In this document: positions 42,388 through 55,600 of the stretch, one piece after another
Numbering within the stretch: the first letter of the stretch is position 1
Layout: each line of letters opens with the position of its first letter
Source: Anolis sagrei
Lineage: Eukaryota > Chordata > Lepidosauria > Squamata > Anolidae
DNA length: 64,000 nucleotides
Reading direction: 5' to 3'
Assembly (NCBI RefSeq): GCF_037176765.1
Contig: NC_090034.1
Location: 95,084,500-95,148,499 of the forward strand
The notes under the pieces: model-generated
Databases searched by the model: none
What the model saw: the letters and a program-made list of their open reading frames with translations, nothing else
Told to the model about the DNA's origin: nothing
Program-made: the position numbers and the translations under genes

Positions 42388-45300
42388 TTTTTTTCCAGCC
42401 GCCTAAGCAGCAGCATTTGGGAACCTCTCTGACTGATTTTTACCTACGACTTGGATTGTTTCTTGACTATCCTCTCCAACCTTGACTTGGACTGGCTATT
42501 CGATTCTCCTACTCTCTGGCGCCCTGACTTGGTCTGTATATTATGGCTATGTTTAAAAAGTGTGTTTCTTGTGGGGGAGTGCTCCCTGCTACAGATGCTC
42601 ATGCTATGTGTTTGCTTTGTTTGGGAGAATCCCACTCTGTGCAGACCTGCTCTGCCTGTAAGGCTTTTATGCCTCAGGCACGGAAGTCCAGAGAGCAGCA
42701 GCTTCAGGCTGCGCTATGTGAACAGGCTCTCCTCCCTTCTACTTCGGATGGAAGGCGAGCGGCTTCGGAGCCTCCTTAACTCCCCCTTGTGCAGCCGCAG
42801 CTACTTACCTCCAAGAGGAAGAGTGTGCCTGCACGGAGTTCTTCGCCACTGAAAGCAGGGGGAAAGAAGAAGCAAAAGACGCGTGGCGTCTCTGCCTTCC
42901 AGCGCCCTTCTTCGCCTGGCCGGCACTCTGTTTCGGCAGCGCCACAGGCTCCTTCCCTGGAGCAGGCCTTGCCGGCGTCCTCCTCCTCCGGCCCGTCTCC
43001 GGCTTCCTTGCAGAACCACATGGCGCAGGCGCAGGAGGCACTTCCGGTGTCAGCCAGAAGTGCGGGCGGGGCTTCTCCTCCTCCTCCGGAGTTAACGCCT
43101 CAGCCCAGCAGCCATGTGCAGCCCTCTGTGGGCTTGCAGGCTCCAACAGGGCACCGGCCATTTGCCCATTCAAGCCCCTCGCCCAGTCCTGAGCGGGCGC
43201 TCCCTCTTCCAGCCACTGTGCTGGTGCAGAGGTCGAGCCGGGCGCAACGGTCTCCTTCGCTGGCCTCCCGCAGCTCCTGGCGTTCCAGAAGTCCTTCTCC
43301 AGGTCAGCGTTCTTGGGCCTCTCGAGGCCGGAGCCCAGGGCCATGTGGCCATTATGCCATCGGAGGATGCTTCTGCTTTCTTGGCCCATATGATACGTCT
43401 GTCTAAGGCCTTGAATTTGACTCCAAAGGAGCAGCAGCCAGTTGAGGATCCGATGTTTCCTCCTGATGAGCAAATTAGACAGCCTTTGGCGCCTACCTCT
43501 TTGCCAGCCCTTCCCTATTTGCTCCAACTTACTAAAAACCCTGATCAGGCTCCGTTAGCGATGCCAGCGGTTTCTAGAGCATGGGACGCACGCTACCGCA
43601 TTGATCTTATATCTGCGGACTGGGTGGCACGACCCCCCAAACCCAACACGGTGGTGGTGAAGGTAGCAAAATGTAAGCAGTCCCATAAGACGCAGCCCAC
43701 TCCTCCAGACAAGGAGGGTAGAAAGCTGGAGGACATGGGGAAGAAGGCCCACGCCAATGCCAGCCTCACGGCTCGAATGGCGCATTATGGAGCATATATG
43801 TCCTCCTACAATACTTTTTTGTGGAATAAAATTGGGCCTTTTCTAGATCTCCTTCGACCTTCCCATCAGGCTGTGGCTAAGGCTTATCATCATGAGGCCC
43901 TGATTCTCACTCGTGCCCATAAGGATATGGCTCAACACTCTGCCGACACAGCAGGAAAGTTGTTCTCCCTTGCCACATCCATCAGACGACATGCATGGCT
44001 GCGTACCTCCACCCTGTCAGAGGAAGGATGAATATTGGCAGAAGACATGCCTGCTCATGATGACGGGTTGTTCAACCCTGGGACTGATACTAATCTGAAG
44101 GAGTCTCAGGAAGTGCTTCAGGCAGCCAATAAGTATGGCTTTACTCAGCCTTCATCTCGCTCTCGCTCCAGAGGCCAGCAGCCTTCTACCTCTTATTCCA
44201 GAAGGTCTTTTCCATCTTCTTCTTGCACTTCCAACCCACCAGGAGCTCCATGCTCCCCGAAACGACAGACGCAGTCTTCCACACGTCAACAGGGTAAGGG
44301 GAAGTTTCCGCCCAAGGGCAAGCGTCGTTTTTAGCGACGTCTCCCCTCTCCCTCCTCCTCCATCTTCCCTTCTTCACAGGGTGTCTTCACTTCCACTTTC
44401 TACTCAATCACCACTGCTTGTGCACTTCGGCACGCGTTTGGCCGGCTTTTACGAGGCATGGAGATCTATCACCACCGATAAGTGGGTGCTGGATGTGGTT
44501 CGCCACGGATACTCTATTGAGTTCAAGAGTACTCCACGCCTTGGTTTTGTTCAAACTACGCCGCCTTCGGATGTCCTTTTGGATGAGGTTCGCACCCTCC
44601 TCCAGAAAGGGGCAATTGTGTTTCCTTCTGCGTTTTTCTCCACCTATTTCCTAGTCCCTAAGAAGGATGGAGGCCAACAGCCTATTTTGGATCTGCGTGG
44701 TCTTAACCACTACATCCGACCACGCAAGTATCGTATGGTGACTCTCCAAACCATCTTGCCACTTCTTCCTCGAGGGGCGTGGTTCGCCACGATAGACCTC
44801 AAGGATGCTTACTTCCACATGGCCATCGCGCCACGCCACCACAAGTGCCTCTCCTTCAAGATAGGCGACAAGGCTTATTCTTTCCGGGTTCTTCCGTTCA
44901 GAATCTGTACTGCACCTTGGGTCTTCACCAAGGTCATGGCAGCGGTGGCGGCTCACTTACGGGTGAAGGGCGTTATGGTGTTTCCTTACATTGATAATTG
45001 GCTGGTCGTTGGGGCCTCTCGCTCGCAACTCCTCCAACATCTGGACTTCACCCTCTCTTTGCTTCAGAGTCTCGGCCTCGTGGTGAATGTGCAGAAGTCC
45101 CACCTCGAACCGACGCAAGACATCCGGTTCATCGGTGCACGTCTCAATTCCATCGAGCGCAAGGCGTATCTTCCGGAAGAGAGGTTTCACAACCTCCAAG
45201 CAGCTGTGCAGCGCATTTGTCACTCGTCTTCTGTGCAGGCCAAACATGTTCAGTCCACACTGGGGCATATGGCTTCCACAACTGCTGTAACACCATTTGC

Positions 45301-47318
45301 CCGCCTGCACTTTCGACCACTGCAAGCATGGTTCGAGTGTTCGACCCTCTCCGCCACAGCCAGCACCGCATGTTACATCCGCCGGACTCTGTCCGACACA
45401 CCCTCCATTGGTGGACTCTCCGCGACAATGTCTGCGTGGGCATGCCATTTCGCCCTCCAGGGCCTTCAGCAGTCGTCACCACCGACCCCTCTCTTCAAAG
45501 CTGGGGAGCGCACTCCGGTACCCTCTCCATCCAAGGTCTGTGGACGTTGGCCGAGACCAAGTTCCATATCAACATCTTGGAGCTCACTGCTGTCCAGAAA
45601 GCGCTCTGAGCATTCGAGCACTCCCTTCGGGGCCGTGTGGTCCAGGTTCGCACGGACAACAAGACAGCCATCTGGTACCTCAACAAGCAAGGAGGGACAC
45701 GGTCCCGTTCTCTGCTCCAGTTGGCTCTCGACATCTGGCACTGGTGCATTCCCAGGAGGATCCATCTTGTGGCGTTACATCTGCCCGGTCAGGACAACAC
45801 GGTTGCGGATCACCTCAGCAGAGCTGGGCCCACCAGCCACGAGTGGTCACTGCACCCTCATGAGACTTGCCTTCTCTTCCGACGGTGGGGATGGCCGGAC
45901 ATCGACCTGTTTGCAGCACCAGGCAACGCCAAATGCAAACGATTCTGTGCCAGGATGCCACAAGGCACTCCGCAGGGATGCCTAGGGGATGCCTTCCTGT
46001 ACAGTTGGCACAGACCCCTGTTGTATGTTTTTCCACTACTACCTCTCCTCAGCAGAGTGGTGGCCAAGTTGGATGCGGACAGAGCCAATGCCATCCTGAT
46101 TACACGATGGTGCCCAAGACAACCCTGGTTCGCCCTTCTCCAGACCATGGCTCTGGGCGACCGTCTCACACTGAGCAGTCGGCCGGACTTGCTTACGCTC
46201 CAGGACGGTTGTGTCCATCACCCAGATCTCGCCCTGCTCCGTCTGACGGCATGGCGAGTCAAGCCGCACCATTCCCCCCACCAGTAGCGGCCATCCTTGA
46301 TGCTGCACGCCGACCATCAACACAGCGCTCCTATAAAGCGAAGTGGAAGCGCTTTGCTGCGTTTACACGCCAGCATGGTGTGCACCCTCTGCAGGCCCCT
46401 ACTTCTCTCCTTCTCCAGTTCCTTGCGACGTTGGCAGACGAGGGCCTGGTGCTTTCTTCAGTCAAGTGCTACCTTGCTGCACTCTCAGCATATTGCCGCA
46501 GGGACGGTGGCTCCTCGTGGTTTCAGGACCCTTTTGTTCAACTTTTCCTTAGAGGGTTCCGGAATCTCCGACCACCAGTCCCCCCTCCACCTCCCTCTTG
46601 GCAGCTTGATTTTGTGTTGTCAGCATTGATGAAGCCACCTTTTGAACCTCCGGCTAAGGCCGATCTTTGTCACCTTTCATGGAAAGTTGCTTTTTTGGTG
46701 GCAGTCACCTCAGCTCGCAGATCTAGCGAGTTGTGTGCGCTCCGTGTTGATGAGCCCTATCTCCGGTTTCATAAGGACAAGGTGGTCCTCAGAACCGACA
46801 TCTCCTTCCTCCCTAAGGTCGCTTCGGCGTATCATTTGGCTCAGGACATTGTGCTTCCAGCATTTTTTCAAGCTCCACAAACAGAGCTTGAGCGGTCACT
46901 TCATCTTCTCGATGTCCGCAGAGCACTCTCCTTCTACCTTCACAGGACGAAGGACTTCCGGCAGTCTTCTAGACTTTTTGTAAAATATCGCACTGACACT
47001 AAGGGTCAGCCTGTTTTCCCCCAACGCTTCTCGACATGGGTGGTCTCCACCATTAGGCTTGCCTATCAGATGGCGGGCAAGGATCCGCCTCTGCATCTGA
47101 GGGGCCACTCCACAAGAGCAGTCGCTACATCGGCAGCTTATCTTCGTGGAGTTCCATTGGACGACATCTGTCGGGCAGCGATCTGGACCACTCCATTGAC
47201 ATTCGCCACCCATTATAAGATGGACGTCCAATCGAGGAGACATTCTGCGTTTGGCAGAGCGGTTCTCTTCTCGGCAGTGGCATGACGCCCACCATCCAAG
47301 GTTTGTGGCTTGCTAGTC

Positions 47319-47418
47319 TATCACATGTGCTTATTTCAACAGACACCACGAAGGAGAAATGATGGTTGCTTACCTGTAACCATGTTTCTTCGAGTGGTGC
47401 TCTGTGAAATTAGCACAT
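47319..47418. repeat. DIRS internal complementary region
   Basis: Its first part (GCTTATTTCAACAGACACC) complements the outer left end and its second part (TTGCTTACCTGTAACCATG) complements the outer right end, the hallmark of DIRS circle-mediated replication. Confidence 0.9.
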
Positions 47419-47476
47419 CCCCGCCCTTCCTCCTCGCAGATCATGCCTCCAGCCTCGTGCCGCTGCACGGCGTTGG

Positions 47477-47664
47477 GGAACTACACCTTCAGCCCTCATC
47501 TGGCTTATATTGCCTCATGGGGAAGAGGGGCGGGGAAGGCAGCCACAAGCCTTCTCAGCTTGTCAGAGTTTCCAATGATTGCTGCACAGGTGCATCAAAT
47601 ATCACATGTGCTAAGTTCACAGAGCACCACTCGAAGAAACATGGTTACAGGTAAGCAACCATCA
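47477..47664. repeat. DIRS right inverted terminal repeat
   Basis: GGAACTACACCTTCAGCCC through TATCACATGTGCT, then an outer extension AAGTTCACAGAGCACC to AAGCAACCATCA. Confidence 0.92.
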
Positions 47665-47925
47665 TATAACCCAGCTCAAAGCAGATATTGTGGGATTTTC
47701 TGCCTTGATATTCTGGGATGGAGGGACGGGGATTTGTATTTTATTGGTTTCCTGCAGTGAAGTCTAGAGAGACACATGTCAAACGGAGATCCCTTCCACA
47801 CAACCCTCTATCCCAGAATATCAAGGCAGAAAGAGTGGACTCAAATAACCCAGCTCAAAGCAGATCTTGTGGGATTTTCTGCCTTGATATTCTGGGATAG
47901 AGGGCTGTGTGGAAAGGCCCTGATT

Positions 47926-48424
47926 AACACCTTGCTGAAATTAACCTATCCATAACAATGTGCATTCATTCGTGAATATCTTGCGTCCCCGATCTGAATA
48001 TTCCCAATACCAGGAGTATATTTCATAATGGACCTCTGCACGCCTAGAATAACCAGCTATATATTTTAAGACTCAAAAGGCGTGACACCCCAGCTTCGTT
48101 CTGCATCTGCAGAACCATCATGGGAATGGGTTTTGACCCACAGCCGCTGCAATACAATCTTAATACAGCACAGTTTCTTGAAACGAATGTTTCCAAGGTG
48201 TTTTGTCAATGAGAGAACTTTCGGCGTTAAAAAGAACTTGGCATTTGGGCCAAGCACACCCTGAAAAACACCCACTTACCTATCATACCCTTAATGGGAG
48301 ATATACAGAACTGAACATATGCAAACAACTTAGAGGTACATGAACTAGAATGTGGAATTTGAAAAATACCAGCCAGTATTGAATGTTGGGCTGGTTAGTT
48401 AGGCTGTTATTGTCGTTAAGCAGT
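47926..48424. other. Intergenic, nothing recognised
   Basis: No supported gene or repeat. Confidence 0.5.
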
Positions 48425-48650
48425 GGTTCTCAACCTGTGGGTCCCCGGATGTTTTGGCCTAGCTGGTAAACTGGTTGGGATAATAATAATAAATAATAAT
48501 AAACTTTATTTATTACCCCGCCACCATCTCCCCAATGGGGACTCGGAGCGGCTTACATGAGGCCAAGCTCAAATGACAATTATAATAATTGGGATTTCTG
48601 GGAGTTGGAGGCCAAAACATCTGGGGACCCCCAGGTTGAGAACCACTGTA
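48425..48650. repeat. hAT-type MITE with nested L2-like tail
   Basis: Ends CAGTGGTTCTCAACCTGTGG and CCCAGGTTGAGAACCACTG. 48481-48590 is an inserted ATT tail plus CACCATCTCCCCAATGGGG module (L2-like, minus). Confidence 0.78.
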
Positions 48651-49495
48651 ACGTTAAGTGTTCTGCAGAGAAGTAAAACAGAAGATAAGAAATGCACGCA
48701 GAAAGTAGTACATTTTTGAATAATAAAGACTTGGCTAGAAAGTAGGCATACATATGGATGTCTTCAAGTTCACCAGCGTACCCCAATGGAAGCAGTAAAC
48801 ATAGTTTAGAAAAACGTTAGGTAATCCAGTCTACGCTAAGTAGATCAGGTGACTGCTTGTAAAACCATGTGCAATCCATCAGAACAGGAGAAAAAACACA
48901 CTGTTCTAGGTGTTGTTTCAAATATTACGGAATTAGCTTCCACATGGAAACACACATTCAGTAAGGACATGTCAAGTTTCCTATGAAACGTCTGAGGGGG
49001 AATAAGGAGAGTAGGGATAAGAAACAAAAAGAAAAATGTAAATACAAGAGTGAAGAGAAGATCCCAAAACAACAAATCACGGAAGTGTGAAATATGCATG
49101 TGTTTATACATCTCCCTTTCTCAGTTCCGTCCTGGTCCCTGAAACTGAAGCTCTTATAATCCCACCTTCCAAACCCACAGAATTCATACTAGGCCCAATC
49201 TGGAGCAATACACAGCAAGGCCATGGAGCTTTTGACCCTGATTCTGCAGGACAGCAATTGCTTTCCAAAGCAAATTCTGCTCTGATGCAGCCTGAGGTAA
49301 CCTCCAAAAGAGCCAAAGACATTCAAAGATGTCACTACGTTGGAAGAAGTTTGCAACCCCAGGCCTTCAAGACAGGTTGGAAGCCTCTGACAAGAACTAG
49401 GTGTGGTTTGGAGGCCAAGTGGTCCACAAGGAAGGAGGATATAGTTTACTCCAGTGGGAGAATGGAAGATTCATAAAAGCCTGCAAGAAGGCCTC
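48651..49495 (-). other. XRCC1 3' UTR and downstream region
   Basis: No gene. No canonical AATAAA (plus-strand TTTATT) was found in the 800 bases beyond the XRCC1 stop. An AGTAAA variant lies at 49445-49450. Confidence 0.4.
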
Positions 49496-49609
49496 CTACA
49501 ATCGTGGCACCACAACATACGGCTGGTGAGGGATCAGTTTCTGCCTCTCGTTGCAGTTGTAGATCCAGCGGGGACGCACAAAGGACAGGTTGGCGTTCTC
49601 GTTCAGAGC
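49496..49609 (-). CDS. XRCC1: XRCC1 last coding exon
   Basis: ALNENANLSFVRPRWIYNCN ERQKLIPHQPYVVVPRL and TAG at 49498-49496. Ends BRCT2, the LIG3-binding domain. Confidence 0.97.
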   Translation of the reverse strand, partial: ALNENANLSFVRPRWIYNCNERQKLIPHQPYVVVPRL

Positions 49610-52600
49610 CTGCAGGACACATTGGAAAACACTCAGTGCTCTTGATTTACACTATCAAATAATCTCTAAGAGAAGTTCTAAAAAATTATGTTTAGATGGC
49701 ATTTAATCCCACCTCCAAAATAATAAAAATTGTTTAAAGGTAAGGGTAAAGGTTTCCCCTGACATTAAGTCGAGTCATGTCCGACTCTGGGGGGTGGTGC
49801 TCATCTCTGTAGACACCTCCAAGGTCATGTGGCCAGCATGACTGCATGGAGCGCCATTACCTTCCTGCAGAAGTGGCACCTATTGATTTACTCACATTTG
49901 CATGTTTTCAAACTGCTAGATTGGCAGAAGCTGGGGTAAAAGCGGGAGATCACCCTGCTCCCCGGATTCGAACCGCCAATCTTTCAGTCAACAAGTTCAA
50001 GTAGCTCAGCGGTTTAACATGCTGCGCCACCAGGTGGCCGAAGAATGTTTAAAGGCAAATAATAAATGCTGGAAATGAAGTTCATGAAGATCGCTTACTA
50101 CCATTTGCACTAGACCTGTGCAAAGGCGCAAAATTTCTGAAAGCCAAGATTTTCCAAGGAATTCTTAAGATAATTTACATGACCAGAACTATTGCATGAC
50201 TAAACAAAAAGGAACATGAGAGAATATTGTAGTACATGCTAACAGCAGCAAGTATCATATATGCTCAAAAGAGGAAAACAATTGAGATACCTGTCAGAAA
50301 TATTAAAAATTAACTGGGTATTTTTGATTTAAAAAGTGTGAGTCAAGCACTGAAAGAGTTGGTAGGCCAAAGCCTGTTAGAGTCAGTGGACCAAAGCTAG
50401 TGTCATCCTGAGGAGTGCGAGGTAAACCTCTGTGTGTGAAAGAAGCGCCAGGTTAAAGGCCTTGTGTGTAAAGCTGTGTGCAAAGCTACTATGTGATGCT
50501 CCCATGTAATTGCAGTGTGAGAAGAGGCTCTGTGAGAGTGAAGCTGTTTCTCTCCATAAGAAAGAAGCCCAGCATGGAAGCAAAGAAGGAAGTAGGAAGG
50601 ACTCTGTGTTGTGGAAACCTTGTTATTGTAAATAATGCAACTATATTATTTTACTACAAAGAAAAACCTCCTATGGAAGACAACATTGGTCTGTGTGTTT
50701 TTGTTCTTTTTGTCACTTTGGGCTACTGGTTGCTGGGTCACGCTGCTGCTGTTACTCTGCTGTGAATTTATGAGGAGGGTCTTTTGGTAATAAGCCCACT
50801 CGTTCAACAATACCAACTGTAGTAAAGTGAAGATGTGGTAAATAATTGAAATTGACAAATTAATAATGTTGTTGGAAGGAGAATTGGACAGTTTCAGCAG
50901 AATGGAAACCATTTTATCAGCATTTATCTGAGGGAAAGGAATAGACTTTATATATAGATTTGGAGACATAAAATGCTGGGATAGTCACTTGTAAATGTTA
51001 AAAAACACACAGAAGTAAACAATTGGCTAGATACGAAGTGGAAAAAAAAGTTAAATTTATAGAAAAGGAGACAAAAGCAAGGCTGAAAATCAACTTTTAA
51101 AACTAATTTATGTAGGGCCAGGCTTTAGCACAGCAGGTTAAACCACCGGCTGTAGAAAATCTTGCCGACTGAAAGGTTGGCAGTTCAAGCCCAGGTGGGG
51201 TGAGCTCCCACCGTGAGCCCAGCTTCTGCCTACCTAGCAAATCAAAAACAGTAATGTGAATAAATAAATAGGTACCACTTTTAGCAGGGAGATAATAAAA
51301 AGGTGCCCATAAAGAACATGTCGACGATTCGATCTGGGAGGACATCTATGGACAAACAAAGCTCCTCCGCATGGAAGATGGAGCGACAGAACCACCCTGC
51401 GGCCTGAGACAAGCACAACCTCCAGGTGCCAGAGATGGAAAAAGATGGGAAAGCCTATATACCTCTGTTTATATATTTCTGTCCCTGTTAATTGTATAAT
51501 GGCACTGAATGTTTGCCGTATGTGTTCTGTAATCCCTCAGGGAGATAGAGCAGAATATAAATAAAGTACATTATTATTATTTTAGAGTTGTAAGTAGATA
51601 TGTATGTTTGTTAAGCAATCATTGTCTAAGTATGCCTATGTTTATGTACTCTTTTTGTGTGTGTGTGTGTTTTGTCACTGAAACTCACCTTAAGAACAAA
51701 CATACAGAACTTATCTTGTCCATAATCTGGGAACTGCCTGTACTTAACTGGGATGCTACAGAGATCATGTAAAGCTTCAAACAGCTGAAAGTATCATGTT
51801 TGCATATATATGCCCTATCGTTTTCTCCTAAAGCAACCTCTGTCAGATTTATACATTTCATCTGTTTCTGTTCTGTAAGAACTTTTGGGATCAGGCCAAG
51901 ATAACCCCAGACAAGCAGGCCAGGCTTTCTCACCTCCTCAAAAGTGTCATCCCACTCTTGAGCCGTGATCACGTAATTTACTCGCTCGTTCATGTAGTCC
52001 TCCACTTCCCTGGAAATGAAAGATTTATTTATTTATAACAATCTTGCAGGATAATCCCACCCACCCCAACTTTGTCAAAGATCATGACACAATGTATTTG
52101 GAAAAGAACTGATCTAACATGGATTAAAAAGCAACACAAATGGGGCTGTTGTGTGTGTTTAATATTCATCTCAGTGCAGTAGATATTATGTGAATAAACA
52201 TGGTCACTCCATTTGTGCTGCTTTGCAACCAGTGTCCTCGAGGTCCACATTCTGGGGGAAAGGTTAAGTAGAAATGGACAAAATAAGTAAGAAATGTTCT
52301 CTCTCTATAGCTTGCCATCCCACAGACACAGAAAACACTTTTTTTTAGATAAATATAAAGTTTTAATGTATTAATATGCAATCCCAGTTTGCAAAATGCT
52401 GTCACATACTGACCAGTTCTGCATTCTATTTTAAATTTCAGAACTCTAACAAAACTTTCAAAATGGAATTATTATTTCATTATTGGTAATTTTTTTATGA
52501 CAGAACCAATTAAGAACTGCTATTTATAATGAAATTTTGAGAGTTTTGTTAGAGTTCTGAAATTTTCATCACCAGAATTTTAGTGTTGTAAGTACTTTAG

Positions 52601-55600
52601 AGCCATTTAGAATCATGAATTGACCAGGCCTACATCATTACTTTTTTGCTGTCCCCAGTTATAACACAACAATATTACGCCACCTAGAATGTAGCAAACA
52701 TGTATGTTAGCACCTACCCATTGAAAGCTATGATGTAGCGGTTCAGGAGGCGTCGCTCTTTATAAGGGAATTCACCGTAAAGGAAGAAGTGCTTGCCCTC
52801 AAATAAATCTGGCAAAGAAAGGGTTCATTTAGACTTGTTACTCTGAACAACTTATACATAAAGGTTACAGTAATTAGACGTTAATTCTGTTAGACACATC
52901 TCATTACTTAGGTCCCCTGTTTCAGAACTCTGAACCCAACCAACAATGGGTCTGGACCAAACTTGGAGCACATATTTATTTATCGTGTCAGTAGCAACCA
53001 GACAATTGTATTACATTTTTTACAAATTTTTAACAAACAGACAAAACAGAGTTTGCAAGCTTGGTAGTTGATTAAATGTCCTTTGACCAGTAGCTGGCCA
53101 CTTGGAGTGCCTCTGGCGTTGCTGCAAGAACAGGGGAATGTGCTTGCTCCATCAATGTTCAACATTTACACTAGGAGCACATATTTATTTATTTATATAC
53201 CACATTTGGTAAATAAATAAAGGCCTCCCCAGACAATCTTAGCCTCCGAGGTGGATCATAGAGGGAAATATGTTCAGACAGGTAAGTTGGGCAAGAACCA
53301 CTTAGGGTTGTATAGGCTTAAGCCTGCACTTTGAATTGTGCTTAGTAGCAGACTAGCAGCCAGCGGAGCTGACGCAATAGGGGGGTTGTACACTGCTCTG
53401 GCAAGCAACCTGGCTGCCGCCCATTGGACCACTTGAAGCTTCAGAACAGTCTTCAAAGGCAACTCCACATAGAACATGTTGCAGTAGTCTATTCAGGATG
53501 CAACAAGCACGTGGTCCAACTTTATATACTGGTGGGTTTGGAGCAATGACAGAGGGCAATGGCAGTTGTCGTTAACCCATATCCTTATAGTTTTTCTAAT
53601 GTGACCATTCATAACATCCAAAAACAATCCATAACTACTTCTAATAATCAGTGTTACAAACTACTGAGCCCGGGCATCTCTGTTTACTAAAGCTAGCATT
53701 TAATATTTTTATCCCTCTAAAGAGGAATAACCATGCCTTCAATGTCTAGCTCCCTGTTAAAAGATCATCCATCAGCACAAGCTAACCAACAAATGATTTA
53801 GTTGACTCGAGGTCCTAGACTATCCCTCCACTTCAACCCATTCTATCAGTTCTGTCATACCAGGAAGTTCTGGAATAGGTTGATCTGGCTCTTCCTTTTC
53901 TTCAACATCTGTGTTCTCATCTGTGGAACCAGCATATGGATCATCATCTGGTTCTGGAACAGCCCTCCGCCCTCCTTGTTGTTTTTTGCGATGTTCTTCT
54001 TCCACTCTGAAATGAATAAAAAATGAAGTCAATTGAGAAAACAGACCTCCCCTTTCCCCACAATCAGCATTATGTCCCTTGTTCTCACAATTAAGATTTA
54101 CATTGGCAATTTCTATTGAGATCTTAGAAACCATGTATAATCCACATCAAGATCTTCCACAGGTCAGACGGAAGAATATACGGTTATTCGATTTCCTGCA
54201 ATTCCATTGCACTCTGCAAAAACCCTCCTTACTCACTTGTAGATATCACAAGTAGCTAAAAGTCCCCACTGCTCTTTCCAACCTCAACCAACCTTTGAGG
54301 TCTTGATTGATGGAAGGAACCACCACTACAGTCTATGTTTGACCAACCTCCTCAGCTCATCATCAGTATCACCGGACTCCTCATCTCCATTGCCTTGAAC
54401 ACCTAGGAAGGGCAGAAGAAGAAGAAGGATGGGAGGATGAAAATTAAGTCATAAATATGTTTTTGCTGCTCTATTAAATTAGCATGGGGTGAGTATGACA
54501 AACATGATCTAGGTTTGACCCACATTCCAAGAGATATCTTTTGTGTCTTCCACTTCAGGATGCAGACTACCGTATTTTCCAGAATACAAGGCGACTGGGG
54601 GTTTAAGACGACTCCCCAACTTTTCAACACAAAATACAGAGCTAGGGATATACTCGCTGTTTAAGACGACTCCGCATTTCATGGAGGTTATGGCCTGCTG
54701 GGCTGTCCTCACGGCCCCTGCCGCTTTACCCACTCTACTTTCAAGGCCCTCCTCCACCCCGCCGCTCACCTCCTTCGAAGGCCACTGGGCTCACCTTAGG
54801 CCCAAGGAAGCACCTCCGGAAGATGACTCCCAGCAGCCTCGGGCGGAGTCATGCCTGGGATGTGCTTGCTGAGGCATTTTGGGAGCCGTAGGAGCCAGGG
54901 AACTATGGCTCTCAGAATGCCTCAGTGAGCACATCCCAGGCACGCCACCGGGGCTGCTGGGAGTCATCCGAAGGCGTTTCCTTGGGCCTAGATGAGGTAA
55001 GTGTTGTGGGCAGGCAGAGGAGGGCCATGAAAGTAGAGCAGGGAGAGTGGCGGGGGCCACAGGGACAGCCCAACGGGGGATCACCCCCGGCTGGGCTCCA
55101 TGGCAATACGGTCTGCCACTCCTCCTCCCCGTGCCCTCTCTCCGCCCTCCTCCTCCTCCCCCCTCCTCCCAAGGTAGTTGTATTTTTTTTTCTTTCAATT
55201 ATTATTATTTTAATTTTATACCGGCCGTACTAGATGACCCCCGACTTTCCATAAGATTTTTCAGGCCTAAAAAGTTGTCCAGTATGCTGGAAAATATGGT
55301 AGCTTTTCTCTACAGTAATACAGGGTGCAGCAGCATAATTTCCTTTTTTCAAAACTTAATAAAACTCATTGTATGAATCAGATTTTTTTAAAAAATAATG
55401 TAGCTGCATACCTAAAGTTTTATTTTATGTAGTTTGGAAGATCAAATTAGGTAGGTGACATCCCCCATTCTCCATACACTGAGTAAACTGATTTCTGGCA
55501 TTTGTCATGACTTTTGCCAGCATAGCAGGTGTTATGTTGGCAATTTCTTCCTGGATGTTGGTCTTCAAATCTTGTAGGGTCCTTGGACGGTTCACATAAA

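Larger units (their letters stand above)
42223..47664 (+). mobile_element. DIRS tyrosine-recombinase retroelement (fossil), near full length
   Basis: About 5.4 kb. Parts in order: left inverted terminal repeat 42223-42387; gag-like region about 42540-44330 with a Cys-rich N-terminal motif (CVSCGG...CLLCLG) and a Pro/Ser-rich middle; reverse transcriptase and RNase H about 44135-46290 (VPKKDGGQQPILDLRGLN, ATIDLKDAYFH, YIDNWLV, RTDNKTAIWYLN); tyrosine recombinase about 45870-47285 (HSTRAVATSAAYLRG and a terminal Tyr region); internal complementary region about 47319-47418; right inverted repeat 47477-47664. Overlapping RT and recombinase frames are normal for the family. The copy is largely preserved but broken by a handful of lesions. 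It looks fairly young. Confidence 0.92.
42095..47925. repeat. Tandemly duplicated host segment with MITE, split by the DIRS element
   Basis: GTGAAGTCTAGAGAGAC and CCCTCTATCCCAGAATATCA occur at about 42118-42192 and again at about 47757-47826. Each is followed by a foldback MITE. The first MITE is interrupted between 42222 and 47664. Confidence 0.8.

Noticed and set aside
42543-42779. Independent small Cys-rich host gene
   Set aside because: It is the gag-like start of the DIRS element.
45867-47285. Host integrase or phage-type recombinase gene
   Set aside because: The tyrosine recombinase lies within the DIRS element with its inverted and internal repeats.
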